Below, one piece after another: positions 1-8,952 of a stretch of 64,000 bases of DNA. Made by a program: the position numbers and the translations under genes. The stretch is taken from contig NZ_LHVE01000014.1 in the NCBI RefSeq assembly GCF_001269655.1, positions 1-64,000 of the forward strand, written 5' to 3'. Every line of letters starts with the position of its first letter. The stretch's first letter is position 1. The stretch is from Pseudomonas thivervalensis. GTDB taxonomy: Bacteria > Pseudomonadota > Gammaproteobacteria > Pseudomonadales > Pseudomonadaceae. The notes under the pieces were generated by a model. The model saw only the letters and a list, made by a program, of their open reading frames with translations, made no database searches and was not told the DNA's origin.

Positions 1-3000
1 ACCAGACGATCTGGCCGGCGGGGTCGGTGAGTTCCTGGGGCGTGCCCAGGTGGTCGAGGTGGTAGTAGAACGGCGTGGCTTTTTCCGGGCCTTCGCCGTT
101 GAGCATCGCCAGTGGACGGAAGGTGCCCGGTTCGTAGATGTAGCTGCGGTGATGGCGCGGGCTGTTTTCGGCGACGAGCTGGTCGCCCTGCCAGAAAAAT
201 TCCGTGGTCAGGCCGTCCACGGTCTTGCTGATCCGTCGGCCGAAGGCGTCGTAGCGGTAGGACGTTTCGCGGCCGTCGGCCGTGGTGACGCCGATCAGGC
301 GGTGTTGGCTGTCGTAGCGGTAGGCGCTGACCAGGGCCTGGCCGTGGCGTTCGCGGATCAGGTTGCCGAAGGCGTCGTAGTCGTAGTGGCGGTCACCCTC
401 CCTCAGCAGGCGGTTGCCCTTGACGGTGGTCGGGCCGGGGCGGTCCTGCATCAACAGGTTGCCGGCCGGGTCGTGGCTGAAGTGTTCCGGCGGCTCGCTG
501 TGGGAAAAGTCGATGCGGGTCAGGCGATCTAGAGGATCGTACTGGTAGCTGCGGCGGTTTCGGTGGTCGGAAAGGGTCTGGAGGTTGCCTTTGGGGCTGT
601 AGGTATAATCGCGCCAGAACAGTTGCTGCTGTGGGTTCTGCCACACGGTTTGGGCTTTGAGGCGGCCTTGTTCGTCGTACGCATAGTCACTGAGCAGCCG
701 GCCCTGCTGGCGCTGTCGTTCGCGACCGCCGTCAAAGCGGTGCTCGGTCAAGCGCGCGCCGTTGAGGTCGATGGCGGTCAGCGCACCACCCGGGGCGTGG
801 TGGTAGTCGAGCCGGCTGTCGTCTGGCAGGCGCAGGTGGTTGAGGCGTCCGCAGGCATCGTAGCGATAGCGCAGGGTGCCCCAGCCCTGGTGTTCAGTGA
901 CCAGCCGGTTCTGGGCGTCGTATTCGAAGGCCAGCGGATGGTCGCTGCCGTCGTCGACGTGGACCAGCCGGCCCAACTCGTCATAGCGGTATTCGGTGGC
1001 CTGGCCGTCGGGCAAGGTCTTGACCCGCAGTCGCCCGGCCGCGTCACGCTGGTAACGGGTAACCCATTGCGAGCCGTCCTCGCCGTGCTCGGTCTTCTCC
1101 AGCAGGTGACCATTGAGGTCGTAGGCGTAGGCGGTGCGTTGGCCGTCGAAGCCGACTTGCTGTCGGATCAAGCCGTTGGGCGTGTAGTCCAGCTGATAGT
1201 GTTCGCCGGATTCGTTTTCGATCTCGGTCAGCAACAGCCGCGCCGAATCGTAGCGATACTTCAGCTCGCTGCCGTCGGGGTTCAGGCGACGGCTGACCAG
1301 GTGCAGGTCGTCGGCGTATTCGTAGCGGGTGGTCCGGCCTTGCTCGTCGCGCTCGGCGATGACCTTGCCGTAGGCGTTGTAGCTCCAGGCCCGGGTGGCA
1401 CCGGTGGGCAGGGTCACTTGCAGCAGGCGGCCAACGGCGTCCCATTGATAATGCGTGAGGGCGCCGTGTTCGTCCCGGCGGCTGAGCAAACGTCCCAGGG
1501 CGTCGTAGGAAAAAGACCGGCGACCGCCGTCGGGCAAGACCTCTTCGGTCAGTTGGCCCAGGCGACTCCAGGTGAAGCGATGTTCGCCGCCGTCCGGGTC
1601 GTACCTTGCCAGCAGTTGTCCGTGGGCGTCGTAGGCATATTCCGTACGCTGGCCGTCCGGATCGATGCTGGCGATCACATCGCCCCGGGCATTGCGGCGG
1701 TAGGTCCACACGGCCTTGCCGCGCTGACGGGTGTGCAGGAAACCGTTGCGGTATTCGTAGGACGTCGGCGCCTCGTCTGGAGGAGTCAGCGCCACCAGCC
1801 GTCCGACATCGTCGTAGCGGTATTCGCTGACCGCTCCCAGCGGGTCCTGTTCGGCGATCAACCGGCCTTGTTCGTCATAGGCCTTGAGGTGCTCGCCGCC
1901 GTCGGGCTCGACCTTGCGCACCAGCCGCGCCCGGTCGTCGTGGACATACACTTCCTGGCTGCCATCCAGGTGCTGCACCGTGACGCTGCCGTCCTCGCCC
2001 CAGGTGTAGCGGCTGTCCATCTGCGCAAACGAGGCCCAATGCCGTACGCAACGGGACGCCGGCCCGACGCCTTGCCACTCCCAGTAGAAACTCGCGCCGC
2101 CGGCCAGTTGCCGCTGGAGAATGACGTGCCGGTCGTCGTAGTCGTAGCGTTCGCTTTCACCGGCGGCATTGGTCGCTTCGATCAGTCGGAAACGTCCGTC
2201 GTAGCGGTAGGACACCAGCGTCTGTTCGGTCCGCCAGGCGTCGTCGAGGGTGACGGCCGGGTGGAAGCTCTGGTAGTCGACGGCGATCAGGTGACGCTGT
2301 TGATAGCGCAGGCGCAAGGAACGCCCGGCGCCGTTGTCCAGGCGGCTGATGTCGCCGTGGATGTTGCGTTGAACGCTCAGGCGGTTGTCGTAGCGGTCGC
2401 TGAGGGCGATCAGGTGGCCGTCGCGAAAATGCAGGAACGGCGCGTTTTCGCCGGGTTGGGCGACGATCAGTTCGTCCGGCTCGGTGCCCAGGTAGATCGC
2501 CGCCCGGGCCAGGCTGTTGTGGATCGCCGGGCGCTGGGTGGTGGGCAGTGGAAAGAGCGTGCGACGATTTTCCTGGTCGACCCAGGTGACCTGCTCGCCG
2601 TCGAGTTCCAGGCGATGGGCCAGGGCATGGCTCCAGCCGCGCCCGAGGCCGATGTCCAGGTCCGCGGCACTGGTGCGGTACAAACGGGTGAAGACGAACG
2701 GCAAGCGGCCGTCGAGGGTGCCGTCGTCCAGGGTCAGCAGTTCTTCGCCAGTGACCATCGACACCGGGCAGCCGCTGGTCTGGGTCTGGGCCGCGGTGTC
2801 GGCGCTGTCGCCGTTGGGGTTTTTCGATTGGGCGGGGGCGTCGTCGTGGGGTTCGTGTTTTTTCAGTGTGGTGTTGCGCTGTGCATCCCAGCGCAGTTGC
2901 ATCCGACCTTTTTTTATCCCCGCCGCTATGCCGCGTGCTGCCACGGTTTTGTAGCGGTCCACGTAGGTCATGAAGCCGTTGACCACGGCGAAGATCGCCT

Positions 3001-3982
3001 TGATGAAACGCTGCATGGCGTTCAGCAAGGTTACGCTGTGCCTGGCCAACCGCATCGACAGGTAGGCGATCCCGGCCCCCGCCCCGGCAAAGGTCAAGAC
3101 CACGCCGATCAGCAAGTCGATCACCAACTGCACCACCACGGTCGATAGGGCTTCGGCCGTTTCGCCAGCAATCTCGCTGGGCGGCAACATCTCCAGCCAG
3201 AGGCTCGCCGTGCGCACCAACAGGCACAGCGCCGCTTCGTCGCTGGCCAGTAGTTGCAGCTTCGCCATCACCGCCGGGGTGTCTCGCGCCAGCTGCTTCA
3301 ACCGCTCAGCGCTGTCACCCAGTCGCTGAACAAACTGACCAGGATCCTTGAGAATGTCCGACAGCAGGCTGATGCTGTCCCATACCCCCTCGATCGCCGC
3401 CCAACTGCCGGCGAGCAAGCCGTTCCCCACCGCGGCCGCCGAAGTCGCCAGGGACTGCTGCGCCCATCGTGGCTTGAAACCTTGCCACTCGCCGCGTAGC
3501 CAGTCCGTCAGATCGCCAGTCAAACCATCGTAGGAAGAAAACAGGCTTTTTATCTGCTGGGCGGACACCTCGCCCTGGACATGCACCCGATAGGACTTGC
3601 CCGCCTCCCCCTTGAAGGTCCCCAGGCCCTGGGCGTCCAGGGTGACCGGCGTAACCTCGCCACTGTCCACATCCACGACATCCACCACGATGTCGCCCAG
3701 GGGGATGTCGTACACCGACTCGAACTTGCTCTCGATCGTCATCACCCCGCCTTGGGGGCACTGGACGACGGTGGAAAGGAAATCATCGTCGCCGCTGCTG
3801 ACGGCGGTCGTGCTGTCGCCGAAGCGGATCAGCCGCTCCATGCCCATCAGCGCGGGCAAGTCGGCCGCATGGCTGGCCCGGTCCGCCGCCCGGCTATACC
3901 AGCGCTCGAGCTGCTCGCGGTAGACCGACAGGGTGTCTTTGAAGCTGTCGAGCTCCTGCTCGATACGGTTCACCTGCTCCAT
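1..3982 (-). CDS. Rhs-family toxin (5' part, runs off the left edge)
   Basis: About 1,327 codons are open from an ATG at 3982 down to the window edge, with no stop. Residues 1-270 are a helical N-terminal region. Around 280-340 lie two hydrophobic stretches, as in many type VI-exported Rhs effectors. Near residue 405 the motif PVSMVTGEE opens the RHS core, followed by more than a dozen YD repeats of the form YRYDxxGRL. The visible end reads YYHLDHLGTPQELTD, the conserved end of the Rhs shell, so the variable C-terminal toxin and its immunity gene must lie to the left, outside the window. Rhs shells encapsulate and autoproteolytically release a toxin in contact-dependent killing. No PAAR domain or VgrG gene is visible here, so type VI delivery is inference. 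Confidence 0.93.
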   Translation of the reverse strand, partial: MEQVNRIEQELDSFKDTLSVYREQLERWYSRAADRASHAADLPALMGMERLIRFGDSTTAVSSGDDDFLSTVVQCPQGGVMTIESKFESVYDIPLGDIVVDVVDVDSGEVTPVTLDAQGLGTFKGEAGKSYRVHVQGEVSAQQIKSLFSSYDGLTGDLTDWLRGEWQGFKPRWAQQSLATSAAAVGNGLLAGSWAAIEGVWDSISLLSDILKDPGQFVQRLGDSAERLKQLARDTPAVMAKLQLLASDEAALCLLVRTASLWLEMLPPSEIAGETAEALSTVVVQLVIDLLIGVVLTFAGAGAGIAYLSMRLARHSVTLLNAMQRFIKAIFAVVNGFMTYVDRYKTVAARGIAAGIKKGRMQLRWDAQRNTTLKKHEPHDDAPAQSKNPNGDSADTAAQTQTSGCPVSMVTGEELLTLDDGTLDGRLPFVFTRLYRTSAADLDIGLGRGWSHALAHRLELDGEQVTWVDQENRRTLFPLPTTQRPAIHNSLARAAIYLGTEPDELIVAQPGENAPFLHFRDGHLIALSDRYDNRLSVQRNIHGDISRLDNGAGRSLRLRYQQRHLIAVDYQSFHPAVTLDDAWRTEQTLVSYRYDGRFRLIEATNAAGESERYDYDDRHVILQRQLAGGASFYWEWQGVGPASRCVRHWASFAQMDSRYTWGEDGSVTVQHLDGSQEVYVHDDRARLVRKVEPDGGEHLKAYDEQGRLIAEQDPLGAVSEYRYDDVGRLVALTPPDEAPTSYEYRNGFLHTRQRGKAVWTYRRNARGDVIASIDPDGQRTEYAYDAHGQLLARYDPDGGEHRFTWSRLGQLTEEVLPDGGRRSFSYDALGRLLSRRDEHGALTHYQWDAVGRLLQVTLPTGATRAWSYNAYGKVIAERDEQGRTTRYEYADDLHLVSRRLNPDGSELKYRYDSARLLLTEIENESGEHYQLDYTPNGLIRQQVGFDGQRTAYAYDLNGHLLEKTEHGEDGSQWVTRYQRDAAGRLRVKTLPDGQATEYRYDELGRLVHVDDGSDHPLAFEYDAQNRLVTEHQGWGTLRYRYDACGRLNHLRLPDDSRLDYHHAPGGALTAIDLNGARLTEHRFDGGRERQRQQGRLLSDYAYDEQGRLKAQTVWQNPQQQLFWRDYTYSPKGNLQTLSDHRNRRSYQYDPLDRLTRIDFSHSEPPEHFSHDPAGNLLMQDRPGPTTVKGNRLLREGDRHYDYDAFGNLIRERHGQALVSAYRYDSQHRLIGVTTADGRETSYRYDAFGRRISKTVDGLTTEFFWQGDQLVAENSPRHHRSYIYEPGTFRPLAMLNGEGPEKATPFYYHLDHLGTPQELTDPAGQIVW

Positions 3983-4169
3983 CAGGACAGGGCTCGTTCA
4001 AGGGCCAGCAGGGAAAAACGGTCGAACATGGGCAACGTCTCGCAGCACTCAGGGAGCACGAGACTGTGCCGGGGATGACGGGGGAATTAAGTCAGGGGAA
4101 AGGGATAAAGGACGTAGGGCGATTCGCTAAATTCGCCGGACTGCACAACGAATGTCCCAGGGGAACACG

Positions 4170-4571
4170 CTAGAGGTCCCGGGCTTCGAGAGCCTTTAGC
4201 TTGATCTCGGCCAACGGATGCCCGGCTTTCGCCGCCAAGGTCCACCAGCGAGCCGCCTCGACCGGGTCCGGTGCCTTGCTGGTTGTACCGGCCAGGCTGA
4301 TCACGCCGACCTGATAGGCGGCCTTGCCATCACCGGCCAGTGCCGCCAGCCGCAGTAGGCGAACCCCTTCCTCACGGGCGCCCAGCCCTTGGCCGCGGAA
4401 GGTGAGGATATGCCCATAGAAGCTTTGCGCACCGACGTCGCCCAGGTTCGCCATGCGCGAGAACTGGCCCTCGAGCCAGGCCCAGCCACGTGCCTGGCGG
4501 ACGAACCAGGGCCAATGAAACAACCGGCGCGCCAGCCAATAACCCACCCGCGCCTTGAGTCGCCAGAGCAC
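4170..4571 (-). CDS. small Sel1-repeat protein
   Basis: A 133-residue protein starting at a GTG directly after the upstream gene's TGA, with GGAGG seven bases ahead. The N-terminus is basic and Trp-rich. The C-terminal part holds two Sel1-like TPR units (GVRLLRLAALAGDGKAAYQVG and AARWWTLAAKAGHPLAEIK, each beginning with a paired-helix AA/G pattern). Sel1 repeats are protein-protein interaction scaffolds; no enzyme motif is present. It is the last of three tightly packed genes (XRE regulator, unknown protein, this one) reading towards rhs, separated from rhs by about 190 bases. Whether it has anything to do with Rhs folding or delivery cannot be read from the sequence. Confidence 0.75.
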   Translation of the reverse strand: MLWRLKARVGYWLARRLFHWPWFVRQARGWAWLEGQFSRMANLGDVGAQSFYGHILTFRGQGLGAREEGVRLLRLAALAGDGKAAYQVGVISLAGTTSKAPDPVEAARWWTLAAKAGHPLAEIKLKALEARDL

Positions 4572-4943
4572 TCAGGCCTCCGCCGACTCGGGGTACTCGT
4601 ATTCAAACACCCGGACCACTTCCGAAGCGTGCCAGGAGGCGGCAGCCACCCCATCGGAAGGCCCGGAAAAGCGGCCCAGGCGTTCAACGCATTCGAAGAA
4701 CCCGGTGCGCGGCAATCGACTGGCGCCCTGGCTGATCACCAAGGAACTGCGCAGCGGCTGTTCTGCCCGGGCGTCCAGCGCCGCCAGGTGTTCAAGGGCC
4801 GCAGTCAAGGTCTGCATGGCCGGGCTGGGTAGCTGCAAGCGCTCCAGCAAGGCGCGATAAGTCAATAAATGGCGCTGGCGCCGCGCCTGGTCCAATTCAC
4901 CCAACAACCCATCCCAATGCTGCCGACTGATGCGTACGCTCAC
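4572..4943 (-). CDS. unknown protein coupled to an XRE regulator
   Basis: A 123-residue protein that I do not recognise. I chose the GTG at 4943 because it forms a GTGA overlap with the stop of the upstream regulator and has GGAGGG at a good distance; a TTG 15 bases further up is also open. The sequence is soluble and mostly helical, with no signal peptide, membrane segment or clear catalytic motif. It starts MSVRISRQHWDGLL. Coupling to a regulator whose N-terminus looks antitoxin-like raises the possibility of a toxin-antitoxin-like pair, but nothing in this protein resembles a known toxin fold that I can name. Confidence 0.6.
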   Translation of the reverse strand: MSVRISRQHWDGLLGELDQARRQRHLLTYRALLERLQLPSPAMQTLTAALEHLAALDARAEQPLRSSLVISQGASRLPRTGFFECVERLGRFSGPSDGVAAASWHASEVVRVFEYEYPESAEA

Positions 4944-5281
4944 GATTCTTCCCTCCAACCCGGCACCGTCAACTCCCAGGCCAGACTGCGCCGAATCGCG
5001 GCATCGGGCTGACGCTCGCCGCTTTCGATCAAGGCCAGATAAGACGGGCTGATGCCAACCGTGCGGGCCAGCGCCTCGATGGCGATGCCCTTCCCTTCGC
5101 GCAAACTGCGTAATTGATCCAGGCCAGGGAGAACCTGGCCGGGGGCTGCCGCGTGACGGACTGTAGCTTCACGCGGCGGTGCTTGATCGATGCCTGCTGC
5201 TTTCAACAACGCTTGGTACTGATCCCACGGCAAAACCGCGTATTCGGGCTCTCCGTCACGTGTGATTATTTGAATATCCAT
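4940..5281 (-). CDS. XRE-family transcriptional regulator
   Basis: A 113-residue protein from the ATG at 5281 (MDIQIITRDGEPEYAV), preceded by ACGGGG; an upstream GTG at 5305 lacks a better ribosome site. Residues 1-30 resemble the N-terminus of Phd/YefM-type antitoxins (GEPEYAVLPWDQYQAL). The C-terminal half is a Cro/CI-type helix-turn-helix (IEALARTVGISPSYLALIE, then SGERQPD). Family members act as DNA-binding repressors, often of their own operon. It overlaps the next gene by four bases. It could be an antitoxin or simply a local regulator. Confidence 0.75.
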   Translation of the reverse strand: MDIQIITRDGEPEYAVLPWDQYQALLKAAGIDQAPPREATVRHAAAPGQVLPGLDQLRSLREGKGIAIEALARTVGISPSYLALIESGERQPDAAIRRSLAWELTVPGWREES

Positions 5282-5383
5282 GTTTACCCCGTAGGACAAC
5301 AACACTTAGCAAGTCAGCCTTTTTCCTTGGAAGTGTAATCCTAAATACCGGCTAAGGTCGCGGGGTGATGAATTCTCAGGGCG

Positions 5384-5839
5384 TCAGGGCTTTTTTTGAC
5401 CTTGGAGTTGGAGCTGTTCCGGGGTGTCGGGAAGCCTTTCGACTTTGGCCAGCGTCTCGGGGGACTGCCGATAACGCCAGGCGCGGAAAGCTTCGAGTTC
5501 GACGTCGAGGGTTTTCATGATCCATGCCAGCACCGCGATATCGTCGAACATGCCAAACATCGGCAAAAGGTCTGGAATCGCGTCCAAGGGGCTGAGGAAA
5601 TACATCAGTCCGGCCACCACCGACAGCATCGACTTGGCGCTGACAGCACGGTATTCGCCCCGCCAGTAGGCCAGGCACAAGGCCTGCAACAGGCGCAGGT
5701 CCTCCTTGAGCTTGCCCAGCCGCCCACCCTCCCGGGCCCCTTTGCTGGCAACGGCGAAGAGCAGTGTCGGCAAACGACCGCGGGCCAGCAGGCGGCCTGC
5801 CAACGGCAGAAATCGCGCAAAATTCCACGGGGCCTTCAT
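5384..5839 (-). CDS. DUF1232 (YkvA-like) protein
   Basis: A 151-residue protein starting MKAPWNF at 5839, with GTGGGAGA just upstream. The central segment LMYFLSPLDAIPDLLPMFGMFDD is the DUF1232 signature: a short hydrophobic helix pair with the conserved SPxDxIPD motif. The N-terminal third is basic. Members are small, probably membrane-associated proteins with no agreed function. Its upstream region carries a pair of inverted DnaA-type boxes. It is the terminal gene of the minus-strand stretch that begins with the FKBP gene, but a gap of about 290 bases separates the two, so it probably has its own promoter. Confidence 0.8.
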   Translation of the reverse strand: MKAPWNFARFLPLAGRLLARGRLPTLLFAVASKGAREGGRLGKLKEDLRLLQALCLAYWRGEYRAVSAKSMLSVVAGLMYFLSPLDAIPDLLPMFGMFDDIAVLAWIMKTLDVELEAFRAWRYRQSPETLAKVERLPDTPEQLQLQGQKKP

Positions 5840-5858
5840 TTTTTCTCCCACTGAAATG

Positions 5859-5881
5859 TTATCCACACAAATTGTGGATAA
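5859..5881. promoter_or_regulatory. inverted pair of DnaA-box-like sequences
   Basis: TTATCCACA at 5859-5867 and its exact reverse complement at 5873-5881 are separated by five bases, 20-40 bases upstream of the DUF1232 start. Both match the consensus DnaA box. They could be a titration or regulatory site, or the arms of a transcript hairpin. Binding is not shown by sequence alone. Confidence 0.4.
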
Positions 5882-5929
5882 CCTTGTGAACAGAGCTGCA
5901 TTTCACCGCTGAAGCCCCCGTTTCATAAG

Positions 5930-5957
5930 GGCCCGGCTTAGATCGGGCGTTTTTTAC
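5930..5957 (+). terminator. orphan intrinsic terminator on the plus strand
   Basis: GCCCG-loop-CGGGC followed by GTTTTTTA is a standard Rho-independent terminator reading rightward. No plus-strand gene ends nearby, because both flanking genes are on the minus strand. It may end a short RNA started around the DnaA-box pair, or be a relic. Confidence 0.5.
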
Positions 5958-6084
5958 TCACATAAAAAAACCCAATATTTCATTGACTTGACCGGCTGAC
6001 TGCGTCTAGCACAGCGCCTGTATTGCCTATGACTATAGCCCGCAGCGTGCGTTCGGTTTTTTTGCCATTCGCCGCAGCCCAGAT

Positions 6085-6119
6085 ACGACAACGCCCCGCA
6101 TAAGCGAGGCGTTGTCGTT
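6085..6119 (-). terminator. hairpin after the FKBP gene
   Basis: An 11-bp inverted repeat (ACGACAACGCC and GGCGTTGTCGT, 13-base loop) begins just past the FKBP stop codon. There is no clear T-tract on either side, so it may act as a 3' stabiliser rather than a strong terminator. Confidence 0.5.
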
Positions 6120-6132
6120 ATAGCAGACGCGA

Positions 6133-6846
6133 TTACTTGGCTGCGTCTTCTTTTGCCGGATCCTTGATCGCCAGCAGCTCCAGGTCGAACACCAGGACCG
6201 AGTTCGCCGGGATGGCCGGGCTCGGGCTCTGGGCGCCGTAGGCCAGGTCGCTCGGGATGTACAGCTTGTACTTCTCGCCGACGTGCATCAGTTGCAGGCC
6301 TTCGACCCAACCCGGGATCACGCCGCTGACCGGCAGGTCAATCGGACTGCCACGCTCGACGGAGCTGTCGAACACGGTGCCGTTGGTCAGCTTGCCAGTG
6401 TAGTGAACAGTCACGACGTCGGTCGGCTTAGGCTGTGCGCCATCGGCTTTCTTGACCACTTCGTACTGCAGACCGGAAGCGGTAGTGGTGACACCGGCTT
6501 TCTTGCCGTTTTCCTCGAGGAATTTCTTGCCGGCGGCTGCCGACTCTTCGCTCATCTTGGCCATGCGCTCTTCGGCACGCTTTTGCAGCGCCGCGAAGGC
6601 TTCGACCAGTTCTTCGTCTTTCAGCTTCTGTTCTTTCTTGCCGACGGCATCTTCGATGCCCTGGGCAACCGCTTTGGAGTCCAGGTCATCCATACCTTCC
6701 TGAGCCAGGCTCTTGCCCATGTTCAGGCCGATACCGTAGGAAGCTTTCTGCGCCGGGGTTTTCAGCTCTACGCTGGTCTGCGAGTCGCAACCCGCAAGTA
6801 CCAGGCCAACCAGGGCTACCGCCGCCGCCAACCGATGCTGTTTCAT
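6133..6846 (-). CDS. fklB: FKBP-type peptidyl-prolyl isomerase lipoprotein
   Basis: A 237-residue protein. It has a lipoprotein signal peptide ending VLAGC (Cys20), so it should be anchored in the inner or outer membrane facing the periplasm. Residues 30-110 are the helical FKBP_N dimerisation domain (KASYGIGLNMG onward). Residues 125-225 are the FKBP fold with VTVHYTGKLTNGTVFDSS, GVIPGWVEGLQLM and YGAQ motifs, which form the FK506-binding and isomerase pocket. This is the Mip/FkpA architecture, which assists folding of exported proteins. The start is the ATG with AAGGAA nine bases ahead. The symbol could equally be fkpA; the family assignment is firm. Confidence 0.9.
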   Translation of the reverse strand: MKQHRLAAAVALVGLVLAGCDSQTSVELKTPAQKASYGIGLNMGKSLAQEGMDDLDSKAVAQGIEDAVGKKEQKLKDEELVEAFAALQKRAEERMAKMSEESAAAGKKFLEENGKKAGVTTTASGLQYEVVKKADGAQPKPTDVVTVHYTGKLTNGTVFDSSVERGSPIDLPVSGVIPGWVEGLQLMHVGEKYKLYIPSDLAYGAQSPSPAIPANSVLVFDLELLAIKDPAKEDAAK

Positions 6847-7115
6847 GCTATTTCCTTGTTCATGCGCCTAAAGGGCAATCGAGTAAAGCCGCGAGCTTAT
6901 CAGGCGGCCACGACCAATGGCTACCGGCATGTGAGCCACAAAGTGATGATAAGTTCAGGTCCGCAAACGCTTTTTAATCCCGGATAAATGAAGCATCTGT
7001 CATCTGTTACGTACAGGGACACATTGCCGCCCCCCCACAGGCCAGGCCTACTGGCCACTTGCCCGCTGCGCAGCGCTGAGGCATAAGGGCATATCAAAAA
7101 AACAAGGACGTAACC

Positions 7116-8921
7116 GTGCGCCTCCTCTCTCGCATTCTCTTGCTGCTTCTCGCGCTGCTGATTGTCGCCGTCGCCGTGGTGCTTTACTACGTCGCCAATC
7201 CTCGGCTGCCCTTCTATGAGCCCATCGAACAGGTGCATTACCTGGATCAATGGAGCGCCGCCGAGCGCCAGACGTATTACTTCACGCCCCAGGGCACCCA
7301 GGTCAAAGGCCTGCGCTACGACTGGTTCACGGCCCTCGAACTGCCGTTTTCGCAACAACGCTTCGCATCGCCGGAGTATCTGGCGCGCTTTGGCTTCCTT
7401 ATCGATCCGGCCCAGAAAGCCACGCCCGACAATCCCGGCAATTTGCCGGTGGGTTTCACCCGGCACCAGAACGCCGGCAGCGCCGACCAATTCCTCGATA
7501 TCACCTGCGCTGCGTGCCATACCGGCGAATTGCGCTTCAAGGGCCAGGCGATAAGGATCGACGGTGGCTCGGCACAGCACGTGCTGCCTTCCAGTGTCCC
7601 TACGCTGCGCGGTGGCAGTTTCGGACAGGCCTTGGTCGCCAGTCTGGCGTCTACCTACTACAACCCATGGAAATTCGAGCGCTTCGCCCGCCAGGTGCTG
7701 GGCAAAGATTACGATGCCCGCCACGAGGACCTGCGCAAGGCGTTCAAGAACTCCCTCGATACCTTCCTGCGGGTGGCCTGGAACGATACCCATCGCGGCC
7801 TCTATCCCACCGAGGAAGGCCCTGGCCGTACCGACGCCTTCGGCCGTATCGCCAATGCCAGCTTTGGCGACGCCATCTCGGCGGAAAACTACCGGGTCGC
7901 CAACGCACCGGTGGATTACCCGCAGCTGTGGGAAATGTGGACCTTCGACTGGGTGCAGTGGAACGGATCGGCGCAGCAACCGATGGCCCGCAACGTCGGT
8001 GAAGCGTTGGGGGTCGGCGCCACACTGAATTTCTTCGACACCCAAGGCAAACCGCTGCAAGGCGACGCGCGATACCCCTCCAGCGTGCGCGTGCGCGACT
8101 TGAACAAGATCGAAGAAACCCTGCAACTGCTCAAGCCGCCCGAGTGGCCGGAAGCGTTGCTGGGCGCGATCGATAAACCGCTGGCTGCCCAGGGCCGAGC
8201 CCTGTTCACCGAAAACTGCGCCGGCTGCCATGTGCCCAAAGTGGTCCAGGGGCCTGACAGGCCAGTCCAGCAATTGCACATGTTGCCTGTGCAGGTGATC
8301 GGCACCGACCCGGGCACCGCCAATAACATCGCCGACCACCGTTACGACCTGACCAGCCTGCAATGGGACCCGGCCGAGCTGGCGAAGCTGGAAGTGCAAC
8401 TGCACCCGACCCCGACGGAACCGCTGGACCTGAGCCAACTCTCGGTCGCCAAAGGCCTGGCCTACGTCACCGCCTTCGTCGAAAACCGCGCTTACCGCGA
8501 CGCCGGCGTCACCCCCGCTGAGCGCCCGGCCCTGGACGGTTTCGGCCTGCCCATCGGTGTCCGTGAATTGCGCGCCTACAAGGCCCGGCCGCTGGCCGGT
8601 GTCTGGGCCACGCCACCGTTCCTGCACAACGGCTCGGTGCCGACGATCTATCAACTGCTGTCCCCCCAGGACGAGCGCGCGACCACGTTCTATAAAGGCA
8701 ATTTCGAATACGACCCACGCCACTTGGGTTATCGCACCGAAGCCTTCACCAACGGCTTTATCTTCGATACCCGGATTACCGGCAATCACAACAGCGGCCA
8801 CGAGTTCCGCGCAGGCGAACGCGGTAACGGCGTCATTGGCCGCTTGCTGCAACCGCAGGAACGCTGGGCCTTGCTGGAGTATTTAAAAGTGCTGGGCGGG
8901 CCACTGGAGTCGCAACTGTAA
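7116..8921 (+). CDS. periplasmic di-haem c-type cytochrome (RoxA/peroxidase-like)
   Basis: A 601-residue protein from a GTG start with AAGGAC upstream. An N-terminal hydrophobic helix (residues 5-25) anchors or exports it. Two CxxCH haem sites are visible: CAACH near residue 132 and CAGCH near 370. The spacing and overall length fit the large di-haem family that contains RoxA rubber oxygenase and relatives of di-haem peroxidases. The P. aeruginosa fatty-acid diol synthases belong to the same broad group as I recall it. The conserved TPPFLHNGSVPT segment near 505 is typical of this family. The substrate is not evident. It is followed 31 bases later by a catalase-like gene, suggesting shared use or disposal of peroxides. 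Confidence 0.8.
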   Translation: MRLLSRILLLLLALLIVAVAVVLYYVANPRLPFYEPIEQVHYLDQWSAAERQTYYFTPQGTQVKGLRYDWFTALELPFSQQRFASPEYLARFGFLIDPAQKATPDNPGNLPVGFTRHQNAGSADQFLDITCAACHTGELRFKGQAIRIDGGSAQHVLPSSVPTLRGGSFGQALVASLASTYYNPWKFERFARQVLGKDYDARHEDLRKAFKNSLDTFLRVAWNDTHRGLYPTEEGPGRTDAFGRIANASFGDAISAENYRVANAPVDYPQLWEMWTFDWVQWNGSAQQPMARNVGEALGVGATLNFFDTQGKPLQGDARYPSSVRVRDLNKIEETLQLLKPPEWPEALLGAIDKPLAAQGRALFTENCAGCHVPKVVQGPDRPVQQLHMLPVQVIGTDPGTANNIADHRYDLTSLQWDPAELAKLEVQLHPTPTEPLDLSQLSVAKGLAYVTAFVENRAYRDAGVTPAERPALDGFGLPIGVRELRAYKARPLAGVWATPPFLHNGSVPTIYQLLSPQDERATTFYKGNFEYDPRHLGYRTEAFTNGFIFDTRITGNHNSGHEFRAGERGNGVIGRLLQPQERWALLEYLKVLGGPLESQL

Positions 8922-8952
8922 TGATGAACCCCACCGGTAAAAGGATGTTGGC

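Noticed and set aside
563..3148. A very long open frame on the plus strand opposite rhs
   Set aside because: It mirrors the codon pattern of the Rhs gene: high-GC third positions on the minus strand keep it open. It has no ribosome site or family motif, and the YD repeats read cleanly on the other strand.
6921..8852. A long minus-strand frame opposite the di-haem cytochrome gene
   Set aside because: The plus strand has haem motifs, a membrane anchor and a ribosome site; the minus frame has only low-complexity Gly/Val/Gln sequence.
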